Shown piece after piece: positions 13,815-22,262 of a stretch of DNA of 23,404 nucleotides; positions within the stretch are counted from its first letter, which is position 1; each line of letters opens with the position of its first letter. The stretch covers positions 1 through 23,404 of the forward strand of contig URSO01000031.1 of assembly GCA_900550415.1 (NCBI GenBank), read 5' to 3'. The translations under genes were made by a program, and so were the position numbers. Source of the DNA: an uncultured Collinsella sp. Lineage in GTDB: Bacteria; Actinomycetota; Coriobacteriia; Coriobacteriales; Coriobacteriaceae. A model generated the notes under the pieces. It was not told the origin of the DNA. It saw only the letters and a program-made list of their open reading frames with translations, and did not search any database.

Positions 13815-16175
13815 CTACACACGGCGCTTGAGCTGAGCTCCGCCTTCGCCGGGCATAAGCCGGCGAGCGTCGTAAACCGAATCGACACTGCTGATGGAAG
13901 CCAGCAGCGGATCCAGACCGCTCGCGTCCGAGATCTCGACCATGAAGCGCAGGGTTGCAATACCCTCGCGGTTGGTCGACGTGGCGGCAGAAAGGATATT
14001 ACCGCCCGCATCGCCAATGGCAATGGTGACATCCTTGAGCAGGCCCATGCGGTCCAGGCACTCGACCACGATCTCGACCTGGAAGAGGGTGTCGGCAGCG
14101 CCGTCCCACTCTACGTCAATCATGCGCTCGGGGTGCTCCATAAGGCCCTTGACGTTGGGGCAGTTGGCGCGATGCACCGAGACGCCTCGGCCGCGCGTGA
14201 TGAAGCCGACGATATCGTCGCCCGTCACGGGGTTGCAGCAATGCGCCAGACGGACCAGCAGACCGCTGTTGCTCTCGCCCTTGACGATAATGCCGTTGCT
14301 GGCATTCTTGCCACGCTTTTGCGGCTTGCGGTTGGAGCCGCGGGCAGGCTGCTTGACGACCTCGGCAATGGCCTCGGCCTTGGTGAGCTGCTCCTCGGGC
14401 TTGGGGTCCAAGATTTGCTCGACCTTGTTACCCACAGCGCGCGGGGCGACTTTGCCCGCACCGACGGCGGCAAACAGGTCCTCGAGCTGCTTGTAGTTAA
14501 ACTGCTCCGCCACGGCGTTGAGCGCACGCGTGGATCGTGGCGTAGAGATGCCATACCCGCGCTTGCGCAGGTCCTTGGCCAGTATATCGCGGCCGGCGGC
14601 AGCGTCGTCGTCCTTGGTCGCGGCGGCAAAATAGCGGCGGATCTTTGACTTGGCGGAAGGTGTCTTAACGATCTTGAGCCAATCACGCGACGGCTTGGAA
14701 CTCTTGTTGGTCAGGATTTCAACGCGGTCGCCCGTCTTGATTTCGTGCGTGAGCGGCGCCACCGCACCGTTGATCTTAGCGCCGACGCAGTGGTTGCCGA
14801 CCTCGGTATGAACGGCGTAGGCAAAGTCGAGCGGTGTTGAGCCGGCGCGAAGCGCCATGACCTCGCCCTTGGGCGTAAAGACAAAAATCTCCTGGTCAAA
14901 CAAGTCGACCTTCAGCGAATGCAGGTATTCCTTGGCGTCGGTGATCTCATCAGACGCAGCCCAATCGAGCGAATGTTTGAGCCAGTTAATCTGGTCGTCC
15001 AGACGCTGGGCATCATTGGTCTTTGAAGCAGACGATCCGCCCGACTTCTTATAGAGCCAGTGGGCGGCAATGCCGTACTCGGCCTGCTCATGCATCTCGT
15101 AGGTTCGAATCTGAATCTCGAGCGGGCGAGCCGTGGGGCCGATAACCGTCGTGTGAAGCGATTGGTAGTTATTGACCTTGGGCATGGCGATATAGTCTTT
15201 AAAGCGACCGGGCATGGGGTGCCACAGCGTATGCACCGCACCGAGCGTGGAATAGCAATCGCGCACCGAATGAGTGATGACGCGCAGCGCCACCAGGTCG
15301 TAAATCTCGGAGAACTCCTTACCCTTGCGCTTCATCTTTTGATAGATGGACCAATAGTGCTTGGAACGACCGTTGATCTGAAAGCCCTCAAGACCAATGC
15401 GATTGAGCTCGTCAGTGAGCGTCTTGATAGTCTCGGCCAGATAGCGCTCGCGAACCTCGCGCGACTCGGCTACCATGCGCGCGATGCGCTGGTAGGCATC
15501 GGGCTCCAAGTAGAAGAAGGACAGGTCCTCGAGTTCCCACTTGATAGAGCTCATGCCCAGGCGGTCGGCCAAGGGCGCGTACACGTCCATGGTCTCGCGC
15601 GCCTTAAACAGACGGCGGTCCTCGCGAAGGGCCGCCAGCGTGCGCATGTTATGCAGGCGGTCGGCGAGCTTGACGATGATGACGCGAATGTCCTTGGACA
15701 TGGCAAGGAACATCTTACGCAGCGTAAGCGCCTGCTTCTCGTCCATGCTGTCGACTTCGATGTTGGTGAGCTTGGTCACGCCGTCGACGAGTTCTGCCAC
15801 GGTTTCGCCAAACAGGCCGGAAACATCGGTAAGCGAGGTCTCGGTATCCTCGACGGTATCGTGCAGCAACGCGGCGCACACCACATCGCAGTCCATCTTG
15901 AGATCAGCCAGAATGATGGCCACCTCGACGGGATGGTTAATGTACATCTCACCCGAGCGGCGCTTTTGGTTGCAGTGCTTCTCGGCGGCAAAGCAGTAGG
16001 CCTGCTCCACCTTGGAGAAGTCATCCTCATTCATATATTTGAGGCACAAGCGCTCCAGCTTGTCGTAGCTGTCCGCCATAATCTCGGGCGGCAGCTCATC
16101 GGCATGCTTATAGTGCTCCATCTCAGAAAAAGGCTGGAGAGTGGAATCATGGGCGGTACGGGCTGCGGCATCCAT
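13815..16175 (-). CDS. rel: Bifunctional (p)ppGpp synthetase/hydrolase Rel
   Basis: Long RelA/SpoT homolog (786 aa) that makes and degrades the stringent-response alarmone. The N-terminal HD hydrolase has an intact HDTVED (105-110). The synthetase domain has RFKD at 324-327, the RXKD form found in bifunctional enzymes (monofunctional RelA has EXDD), followed by the conserved NYQSLHTTVIGP. A TGS domain spans about 428-490, then come a helical region, a cysteine-containing conserved domain (HCCNPVTGDDI at 645-655) and a C-terminal ACT domain (about 695-775). All catalytic parts look intact. The start at 16175 is preceded by a purine-rich AAGGGGA. recJ ends only 15 nt upstream and its stop codon abuts this ribosome site, so rel is expressed with recJ. 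Confidence 0.97.
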   Translation of the reverse strand: MDAAARTAHDSTLQPFSEMEHYKHADELPPEIMADSYDKLERLCLKYMNEDDFSKVEQAYCFAAEKHCNQKRRSGEMYINHPVEVAIILADLKMDCDVVCAALLHDTVEDTETSLTDVSGLFGETVAELVDGVTKLTNIEVDSMDEKQALTLRKMFLAMSKDIRVIIVKLADRLHNMRTLAALREDRRLFKARETMDVYAPLADRLGMSSIKWELEDLSFFYLEPDAYQRIARMVAESREVRERYLAETIKTLTDELNRIGLEGFQINGRSKHYWSIYQKMKRKGKEFSEIYDLVALRVITHSVRDCYSTLGAVHTLWHPMPGRFKDYIAMPKVNNYQSLHTTVIGPTARPLEIQIRTYEMHEQAEYGIAAHWLYKKSGGSSASKTNDAQRLDDQINWLKHSLDWAASDEITDAKEYLHSLKVDLFDQEIFVFTPKGEVMALRAGSTPLDFAYAVHTEVGNHCVGAKINGAVAPLTHEIKTGDRVEILTNKSSKPSRDWLKIVKTPSAKSKIRRYFAAATKDDDAAAGRDILAKDLRKRGYGISTPRSTRALNAVAEQFNYKQLEDLFAAVGAGKVAPRAVGNKVEQILDPKPEEQLTKAEAIAEVVKQPARGSNRKPQKRGKNASNGIIVKGESNSGLLVRLAHCCNPVTGDDIVGFITRGRGVSVHRANCPNVKGLMEHPERMIDVEWDGAADTLFQVEIVVECLDRMGLLKDVTIAIGDAGGNILSAATSTNREGIATLRFMVEISDASGLDPLLASISSVDSVYDARRLMPGEGGAQLKRRV

Positions 16176-16190
16176 CGAGGTCCCCTTCCC

Positions 16191-19100
16191 CTAGGCCCGC
16201 GGTACGATCGGGCGGTTAACTTTGGCCAGCATATCAGAAGCGCACGAATCGAGTGCCCAACTCCGGAAAGCCGAGAACTCCATGCGCGAGCGCAAGCCCT
16301 CCAAATAGCGAATTGACCTGCTTAATTGCACGCGGCCGGGGTTTTCTGCCATCGCGATGCGACGCGTATCGTCAAACCCCGAAACGCGGCAGAAACCGAG
16401 TTCTTCGAAGATTCCCAAGCCGCTTGCCACCGAGCGCTCATCGACCGGCGTGCGCGCGTCGATTGCAAGGCACATCTGCGCAATGTCGATATCGCTTGCG
16501 CAGAATGAATCGTCCCCCGTCTTGCCACGGTTGGAGCGCCACATGGTCTGCAGCGCTCGATAGAGCGTGACGAGCTCATCGCGTTCGGGCGCGTAGCAAT
16601 CGAGTAGGCGCTCGTTAATACGGGCGTCACGCGACGAATAGAGCAGATGAATCACAGCGGGCTGTCCGTCACGACCGGCACGGCCGCTCATCTGGTTAAA
16701 CTCAATCGCGCCAAACGGCATATGGTAGAGCACGACATGTCGGATATCGGGCAGGTTGATGCCCTCACCGAAGGCCGAGGTCGAGACGATGCAGCTGAGG
16801 CTGCCATCTCGAAACGCCTCCTCGACGCGGCGGCGATCGGAACGCGCGAGCCCGGCGTTATAGAACGCGATATGGGTCGCACAGTCTGGCACGCGCTTGC
16901 GCAGCGTCTTGGCAAGTGCCACGGACTGGTCGCGCGAATTGACGTAGATAACGGTCTTCTCCCCCGTCGCCACAATCGACACCAGGCGATTTTCGCGGCT
17001 TGCGAGGTCGCGATCGTCCTCGAGTTGCAGGTTCTCGCGCACGGTCTCGTCAACCACCGTGCTGGTAATGGGCAATACGCGAGCGAGCTCTGCCACGACC
17101 GGAGCCGTCGCGGTAGCCGTTGCCGCCATGACAACGGGATCGCCTAGCGCTTTGAGAATATCGGGCATGTCGAGGTACGCGCTCCGGTCGCCACCTTTGG
17201 CAAGACCGGCATGATGCGCCTCATCGATAACGACAAAACCGATGCGCCCCGAACGCGCAAAGCGATCGCGGTGAATGGACAGGAACTCGGGCGTCGTGAG
17301 CACGATGCCGGTGCGGCCCGAAGCCAAACCGGCAAACACGTCATCGCGCGCCGCCTCCACGGTCTCGCCGGTCAGCACGCCAACACCAATGCCAAGCGCT
17401 GCCATCGTCGAAGAAAGGTGATAGGCCTGGTCGGCAACGAGCGCACGCAGCGGATAGACAAAGATGCTCGCACGTCCGCGAAGCACCGCCTCACGCGCGG
17501 CATGTACATGGAAGATGAGAGACTTGCCGCGGCCCGTTCCCATAACGGCCAAGACGCTCTTGTGGTCGGCCAAGGCATCGAGTGCCTCAACCTGCGCGCG
17601 GTGCGGCTGGTTCGATCCGATAAAGCTGTGAATGAGCGAGCGCGTGAGCTCGGTATAGGAAAGCTGGGCAAGCGTCTCGCGCTTACGCGACTCCAGGCGC
17701 GGGCCTAAGTCCGCCGGCCGCACGCCACGGCGAAGCTCGCATGCCGGATCGTCGACGCAGGGCGCCGTGGTATCGCGGACCAAAACATCCTTGATCATGA
17801 GCTTTGGCTTTACGCGACCTTGCCAATGCTCGGCCACGGCCTCGAACACCAAATCGACGGCGCTATCGCAATTGATGAGCTTATCGATCTGCGGCACGCG
17901 GAACATAATGGCCGGTACACTCGCGGCGCCATCGGTCGCCACGAAGCGCATATGCTCGCCGGTTTTGCCCACCACGGCGCGATCGCACATTGTCACGCCC
18001 TCGGCCGCCAACAGCGGCACCTTGTTGCCCTGGCCAAACGGCTCAAGACGGGAGATCTGCTCGATGGTCTCAATATTCAGCTCGGAGAGGTCAACGGTGG
18101 CGGCAACCTCGTCGGTGTCCTCAAGGTCCTCGGCGGGAAGCTCGGACAGCACGGCGGAAAGGCGACGACGGAACTCGTCGAGCTTGGACGCCTCGATGGT
18201 CACGCCCACCGCACCCGCATGCCCGCCGCGACGAATCAGCAGGTCGGAGCAACGCTCGACGGCGTCGAACAGGTTGACCTTGCCCACCGAGCGACCCGAA
18301 CCGCGAGCGATACCGTCTTCGATCGAGAACAGCAGCGCCGGCACGTGATAACGGTTGGTCAGACGGCTCGCTACGATACCCTTGACGCCCTCGTGCCAGC
18401 CCTCGCCGCCCACGACGATCGCGCGACCGCCATCATAAGTCTCCTCGACCTTCGCCATGGCATCGCGTGTGAGCTCCGCCTCGATCTCGCGGCGTTGGCG
18501 ATTGATTTCCTCGAGCTCGGCGGCAAGCGCACTCGCTTCGATGGGGTCGCGGGCAAGCAGCAGGTCGAGCGCCAGCTTGGGATCAGCCATGCGGCCGGCA
18601 GCATTCAGACGAGGGATGAGCGAAAACGACAGGCCATCGGCCGTAATGCTAGAGAGGTCGGCCTTGGCGAGCGCTGCCAGCGCGATGTAGCCGGGACGAG
18701 CCGTCACGCGCATCTGTTGGATGCCCTCGGCGACCAGTGCGCGGTTCTCGGGCGTCAGCGGCATCATGTCAGACACGGTGCCAAGCGCCGCAACCTCGAT
18801 CAGCGAACGCCAATACGACGGTTTGCCCAAACGCTCGCCCAGGACTTGCACCAGCTTGAGCGCCACACCGGCACCGGCAAGCTCGCGCGAGGGGCCCTCG
18901 TTCTCAAGCTTAGGGTCGGTCAGGGGCACGCCCTGCGGCACCTGATCGGAGGGCTCGTGATGGTCCGTGACCACCAGGTCGATTCCCAGGCTCTCCAGAT
19001 AGGAGACCTCCTCCTTCGCCGCGATACCGTTATCAACGGTCACGATCAGATTGGGTTGGGCGAGCTCGTTGACGCGGTCGAGCGCCGCGCGCGAAAGGCC

Positions 19101-19478
19101 ATATCCCTCGTCAAAGCGGTGCGGGATGAATGGTGTGACATTGGCGCCAAACGTGCGCAGTGCCTCGGTCAACAGGCAGGTCGACGTAATACCGTCAACG
19201 TCAAAATCGCCAAAGACCGCGATGCGCTCGTGGTTGCGAATAGCACGCTCGACGCGGTCGGCAACGACCGACATGCCCGGGATAATAAGTGGATCGGCCC
19301 AGTCGCGATCGAGCGAAGGCGTCAAAAACAGCTGGCCTTCTTCGATGGATGTAATGCCGTGCGCAACCATAATGCGCGCCACCAACCCGGGTATGCCCAG
19401 GCCAGCCGAAAGCTCCTTTTCGAGCTCGGGGTTTTGCTGAGCGACCGCCCAGCGATGCGTCGTCTTAAGCGATGACAT
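16191..19478 (-). CDS. recJ: RecJ exonuclease fused to a DEAH-box superfamily 2 helicase
   Basis: A 1095-aa two-part protein. Residues about 1-570 form a complete RecJ 5'-3' single-strand DNA exonuclease: DHH motifs GDFDVDG (90-96), VTVDNG and VTDHHE (about 170-175), DHHA1 with GWHEGVKGIVASRL and GGHAG (418-422), then the OB-fold region with RLEPFGQGN. Typical RecJ ends near here. Residues about 600-985 add a whole helicase: Walker A GTGRGKS (647-653), TTPE, DEAH (752-755), ATATAT, the motif V segment STSAFGEGINLPDIR and motif VI QMSGRAGRDG (929-938). About 100 residues follow that look winged-helix-like. The helicase is RecQ-like in layout, but GEGINLP recalls Ski2-like enzymes. RecQ and RecJ act together in end resection, so a fused unwinding nuclease is plausible. 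The start at ATG 19478 has a GGGGGTGGG ribosome site; an in-frame GTG at 19523 would add 15 residues. Confidence 0.93.
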   Translation of the reverse strand: MSSLKTTHRWAVAQQNPELEKELSAGLGIPGLVARIMVAHGITSIEEGQLFLTPSLDRDWADPLIIPGMSVVADRVERAIRNHERIAVFGDFDVDGITSTCLLTEALRTFGANVTPFIPHRFDEGYGLSRAALDRVNELAQPNLIVTVDNGIAAKEEVSYLESLGIDLVVTDHHEPSDQVPQGVPLTDPKLENEGPSRELAGAGVALKLVQVLGERLGKPSYWRSLIEVAALGTVSDMMPLTPENRALVAEGIQQMRVTARPGYIALAALAKADLSSITADGLSFSLIPRLNAAGRMADPKLALDLLLARDPIEASALAAELEEINRQRREIEAELTRDAMAKVEETYDGGRAIVVGGEGWHEGVKGIVASRLTNRYHVPALLFSIEDGIARGSGRSVGKVNLFDAVERCSDLLIRRGGHAGAVGVTIEASKLDEFRRRLSAVLSELPAEDLEDTDEVAATVDLSELNIETIEQISRLEPFGQGNKVPLLAAEGVTMCDRAVVGKTGEHMRFVATDGAASVPAIMFRVPQIDKLINCDSAVDLVFEAVAEHWQGRVKPKLMIKDVLVRDTTAPCVDDPACELRRGVRPADLGPRLESRKRETLAQLSYTELTRSLIHSFIGSNQPHRAQVEALDALADHKSVLAVMGTGRGKSLIFHVHAAREAVLRGRASIFVYPLRALVADQAYHLSSTMAALGIGVGVLTGETVEAARDDVFAGLASGRTGIVLTTPEFLSIHRDRFARSGRIGFVVIDEAHHAGLAKGGDRSAYLDMPDILKALGDPVVMAATATATAPVVAELARVLPITSTVVDETVRENLQLEDDRDLASRENRLVSIVATGEKTVIYVNSRDQSVALAKTLRKRVPDCATHIAFYNAGLARSDRRRVEEAFRDGSLSCIVSTSAFGEGINLPDIRHVVLYHMPFGAIEFNQMSGRAGRDGQPAVIHLLYSSRDARINERLLDCYAPERDELVTLYRALQTMWRSNRGKTGDDSFCASDIDIAQMCLAIDARTPVDERSVASGLGIFEELGFCRVSGFDDTRRIAMAENPGRVQLSRSIRYLEGLRSRMEFSAFRSWALDSCASDMLAKVNRPIVPRA

Positions 19479-19530
19479 AGGCACCCACCCCCGATAGGGG
19501 CAGGTCGCCGCGATACCTCTCACGGTTCAT
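19465..19530 (-). CDS. Possible 21-codon leader ORF overlapping recJ start
   Basis: An ATG at 19530-19528 has the better ribosome site (AGAGGA, 8-9 nt upstream) of any start in this gap. It opens a frame beginning MNRERYRGDLPL that runs across the recJ ATG in another frame and stops with TAA at 19467-19465. It may couple recJ translation to an upstream initiation event. It is short and has no homolog known to me, so chance is possible. Confidence 0.3.
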   Translation of the reverse strand: MNRERYRGDLPLSGVGAYVIA

Positions 19531-19586
19531 AGCGATGAGTCCTCTGTGTATGCCCGCTTCGGCAGGCAAATCTGTTGAACGGATTT

Positions 19587-19592
19587 ATTATA
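19587..19592 (-). promoter_or_regulatory. Possible -10 element for the recJ-rel transcript
   Basis: The minus strand carries a perfect TATAAT about 57 nt upstream of the leader ORF start and about 110 nt upstream of recJ. At 16-18 nt spacing the -35 is poor (around GATTGG). It is the only AT-rich element in a GC-rich intergenic gap between divergent genes. Confidence 0.45.
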
Positions 19593-19754
19593 CCGTGCAG
19601 TGCGGACGCCAATCGCCGCAGCACGCCGCGGTTTCGATAAACGATGCCGGTAATAGCCTCGAAATAATCAAGCGTTTCTGACGCACGGACGCATGCGAGC
19701 GTCTAGCATATCCATTCAAAACGGATTCACGAGCAAAGGGAGTCACAAGAGCAT

Positions 19755-20753
19755 ATGAAGCAATGGGTTGGACTGGGCAAGTTTCTCGCGGGGCACATGC
19801 AGGTCATCGTTCCGATTTGCGTGACGCTCGGTGTGCTCTTTCCCCAGCAGATCGGCGTGCTCAAGCCCATCGTTCCCGCCCTGTTTGCCTTTATGACGTT
19901 CCAAGGTGCGCTCAGCAACACCTTCCACCAGGTAACCGAGGTGTTCCGCCGTCCGCTACATTTGATTTTGGCGTTATTTGTCTCGGCTGTGCTCATCCCC
20001 ATCGCGGCGTATGCCGTGGGCTCACTGTTCTTTGGTTCCAACCCCAACCTTGTCTGCGGCATCGTGCTCGAGTACAGCGTGCCCGTGGCAGTCACTGCCT
20101 TTATGTGGATTAGCATGTTCGGCGGCAACGGCCCGCTCGCGCTCACCATCATCCTGACGTCCTCGGTCATCTCACCTGTGACGATTCCGCTCACGCTGAA
20201 GCTCTTGCTGGGTGCCACCGTCTCGATCGATGTGCCGAGCATGATGCAAGACATGGCCTTTATGATCGCCATCCCCGCCGTGCTCGGCATCGTGATCAAC
20301 GAGCTCACGCGTGGATGGGGACACGAGAAGCTCTCCCCCGCGCTCTCACCCGCCTGCAAGTTCATGATGATGGGCGTTATCGCGTCCAACTCCACCGCCA
20401 TGAGCGAGTACGTGCTGCACATGAACGCGGTGCGCATAGAAGTCGCCCTCTTTATTTTGACCTTCGCCATCAGCGGCTTTGTCGTCGGTTTTCTGGTCGC
20501 CCGTGCACTGCATCTGCCATATAGCGAGACGACTACCATGTGCTTTACCTGCGGCATGCGCAACATCTCTTCGGGTGCCGTCATCGCCACGCAGTGTTTT
20601 CCCGGCGAGGTCGTGTTCCCCGTCATGTGCGGCACGCTGTTTCAGCAGGTGCTGGCCTCGATTATCGGACATCTCTTTGAGCGCCTGACCGGCGAGGAGC
20701 GTGCCGCCCAGCGCAAGCGGGTCGAGGCCGGCCGCGATGCCATGGCACGCTAG
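19755..20753 (+). CDS. Bile acid:sodium symporter (BASS) family transporter
   Basis: A 332-aa membrane protein with about nine to ten hydrophobic segments, matching the BASS family of sodium-coupled carriers. Recognisable parts are the N-terminal VIVPICVTLGVLFP, ALFAFMTFQGALS, the charged-free VLEYSVPVAVTAFMW region and CFTCGMRNISSGAVIA, the conserved sodium-site crossover motif (G-M-x-N). Bacterial members carry bile acids, keto acids such as pantoate, or other organic anions; the substrate cannot be read from sequence. A short basic tail ends the protein. The ribosome site is weak (GGGAG 12 nt upstream, or AAGAG only 3 nt upstream). It is transcribed away from recJ and converges with cutC, so it is probably a one-gene unit. 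Confidence 0.88.
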   Translation: MKQWVGLGKFLAGHMQVIVPICVTLGVLFPQQIGVLKPIVPALFAFMTFQGALSNTFHQVTEVFRRPLHLILALFVSAVLIPIAAYAVGSLFFGSNPNLVCGIVLEYSVPVAVTAFMWISMFGGNGPLALTIILTSSVISPVTIPLTLKLLLGATVSIDVPSMMQDMAFMIAIPAVLGIVINELTRGWGHEKLSPALSPACKFMMMGVIASNSTAMSEYVLHMNAVRIEVALFILTFAISGFVVGFLVARALHLPYSETTTMCFTCGMRNISSGAVIATQCFPGEVVFPVMCGTLFQQVLASIIGHLFERLTGEERAAQRKRVEAGRDAMAR

Positions 20754-20822
20754 TTTATCTGCCCTGCTCGAACCCCGCCTTGCTGCCCACGCATATTAGG
20801 ATAAACGTATGGGCTATGCGGA

Positions 20823-21500
20823 CTACGCTTCCAATGGCACGATCTTAGTGCCATGAAGCTCGGAGACGCCAAGCGCCGCCGCCACGGCATCGCGGTTTGC
20901 CACGGTAATGCCGCCGCCGGGAAGGATGGTCACACGGCCGCCCGCATACTCGACAAGACGCGACAGGTGCCCCAGGCTGTCCCCAATGGGCGTGCCGGCC
21001 GCACCACCGTGCGTCAGGATGCGCGTAACACCGCACTCGACAAGCGTGTCGATGGCGTCGACCTGAGCCTCGGGCGAAAGCTGGTCAAATGCCATATGGA
21101 AGGTAATGTCGACAGACTCGCGTCCGCACTCCTCGGCTGCACAACCCGCAGCCATCACCAAGGCACCGAGCGTGAGCTCGTCGAGTGCCCATCCGCCAGC
21201 ACAACGTTTGCAGCAGCCAAAGACCAGACCATCGACGCCGGCACTTACGGCAAGGCCCAGGTCCATCTCCATCATGCGCAGCTCGTCTAGGCTGTACTGA
21301 AAATCGCCGCCGCGCGGACGAATCATGCACATCACGCGCGCATCGTGCTCGTGAGCGTAGTTGACCGCAGCGCTGATAACGCCGGCGGAAGGCGTGGTAC
21401 CACCAACGGCAAGGTTGTCGCACAGCTCAATACGACCCGCACCGGCCTCGATAGCAGCCGGCACCCGCTCAAAATTCTCGGCACAAAACTCGTACAGCAT
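20823..21500 (-). CDS. cutC: CutC family protein
   Basis: A 225-aa TIM-barrel protein of the CutC family, slightly shorter than E. coli CutC (248 aa). Diagnostic segments are RIELCDNLAVGGTTPSAG near residues 23-40, CMIRPRGGDFQYS near 57-69, the FGCC segment near 94, THMAFDQ-like TFHMAFDQ, and RILTHGGAAGTPIGD. CutC was first linked to copper handling in E. coli, but that role has been disputed, and the biochemical function is still open. The ribosome site GGGGG before the ATG is weak. It converges on the BASS gene with a 69-nt gap that shows no clear terminator. Confidence 0.93.
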   Translation of the reverse strand: MLYEFCAENFERVPAAIEAGAGRIELCDNLAVGGTTPSAGVISAAVNYAHEHDARVMCMIRPRGGDFQYSLDELRMMEMDLGLAVSAGVDGLVFGCCKRCAGGWALDELTLGALVMAAGCAAEECGRESVDITFHMAFDQLSPEAQVDAIDTLVECGVTRILTHGGAAGTPIGDSLGHLSRLVEYAGGRVTILPGGGITVANRDAVAAALGVSELHGTKIVPLEA

Positions 21501-21579
21501 CGATAGCCCCCAAAAAAGACATTTCTATTTCCACGCGGCATTGTCGCACGTTAACTACCAACTCGCACGATGGAACAAA

Positions 21580-21850
21580 ACCTTGACAAGGAGTGTCCCA
21601 AAGTGCCGGCATAAAAGGAACGTCCCCAAGTGCCACAAAATGACGAGAGTGGACAATCTCCCACTTTGAGCCCCCAAACAGGCCAAAAACGGGGGATTAT
21701 CCACTCTCGTTCTGAGTAGTCATTTAAGTCTGTCCCCAATGACTATTCCATTTCTAGTATGTGGTCAAATGAGAGTTGAATCAAAGGGGCGCTGGTTGAT
21801 GCTTCGCGCGATGCGTCGACCGACACTCGTCGCTATACCGGGGACAGACA
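21580..21850. repeat. GTCCCC-rich repeat region with a 20-bp inverted repeat
   Basis: The 441-nt gap between cutC and padR contains repeated GTCCC(C) or GGGGAC cores at 21595, 21622, 21732 and 21840. It also has a near-perfect inverted repeat: ACGAGAGTGGACAATCTCCC (21643-21662) against 21691-21710, with two mismatches and a 28-nt loop. Partly matching AATGAC/GTCATT ends extend it. It has no T-run or coding content and looks like a REP- or MITE-type element. Confidence 0.65.
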
Positions 21851-21875
21851 GACCGGACTCCCTATACGACAACTG

Positions 21876-21921
21876 TTGACATCATATACTATGTGTCATA
21901 TAGTAGGTGTTACACAGTATA
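21876..21921 (+). promoter_or_regulatory. padR promoter with overlapping operator-like inverted repeat
   Basis: TTGACA (21876-21881) and TATAGT (21899-21904) are spaced by exactly 17 nt. An inverted repeat, TATACTATGTGT at 21885-21896 and ACACAGTATA at 21912-21921, brackets the -10. This is the usual arrangement for PadR autorepression, where the protein covers its own promoter. The leader to the ATG is about 30 nt. Confidence 0.8.
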
Positions 21922-21941
21922 CTACGAAAGGAGGTGTGCGG

Positions 21942-22262
21942 ATGGAGGCACAGATGAAGCGCGGCTTCCTCGAGGCCTGCGTGCTCGCGGCCGTCTCGGG
22001 CGAGGAATCCTACGGCTATCAGATCGTGAAGGACGTGCCCGCGAGCATGGGGCTCACGGAGTCCACGCTCTATCCGTTGCTCAAGCGCCTGGAGAAGGCG
22101 GGGTGCATCACGGCGCGCTCCGCCGAGCACAACGGGCGGCTGCGAAAGTACTACCGCATCACGGACGCCGGGCATGAGCGTATCGCCGAGTTCCTCGCCG
22201 AATGGCCATCCGTGCAGGAGATCTACCGTTACGTGAAGGGAGCGCACCATGACGCGCGATGA
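21942..22262 (+). CDS. PadR-family transcriptional repressor
   Basis: A 106-aa PadR-type winged-helix regulator (small, subfamily 2-like). Visible motifs are the N-terminal KRGFLEACVLAAVSGEESYGYQI, the recognition region LTESTLYPLLKRLEKAGCI, and the wing RLRKYYRITDAGHERI, with a short C-terminal dimer helix. Members usually repress their own operon and respond to small molecules or envelope stress. ATG 21942 is preceded by AAAGGAGGT at good spacing; a longer frame from 21876 runs into the promoter and is rejected. The last 14 nt overlap the next gene, so both are translationally coupled. An inverted repeat over its promoter suggests self-control. Confidence 0.93.
   Translation: MEAQMKRGFLEACVLAAVSGEESYGYQIVKDVPASMGLTESTLYPLLKRLEKAGCITARSAEHNGRLRKYYRITDAGHERIAEFLAEWPSVQEIYRYVKGAHHDAR

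Noticed and set aside
19479..19523. GTG at 19523 as the recJ start
   Set aside because: The added 15 residues (MRGIAATCPYRGWVP) do not look like RecJ, and the ribosome site upstream is spaced too far for it. It cannot be excluded fully.
21876..21941. Longer padR frame starting at 21876
   Set aside because: It would begin inside the -35 and translate the promoter and operator; ATG 21942 has the strong ribosome site.
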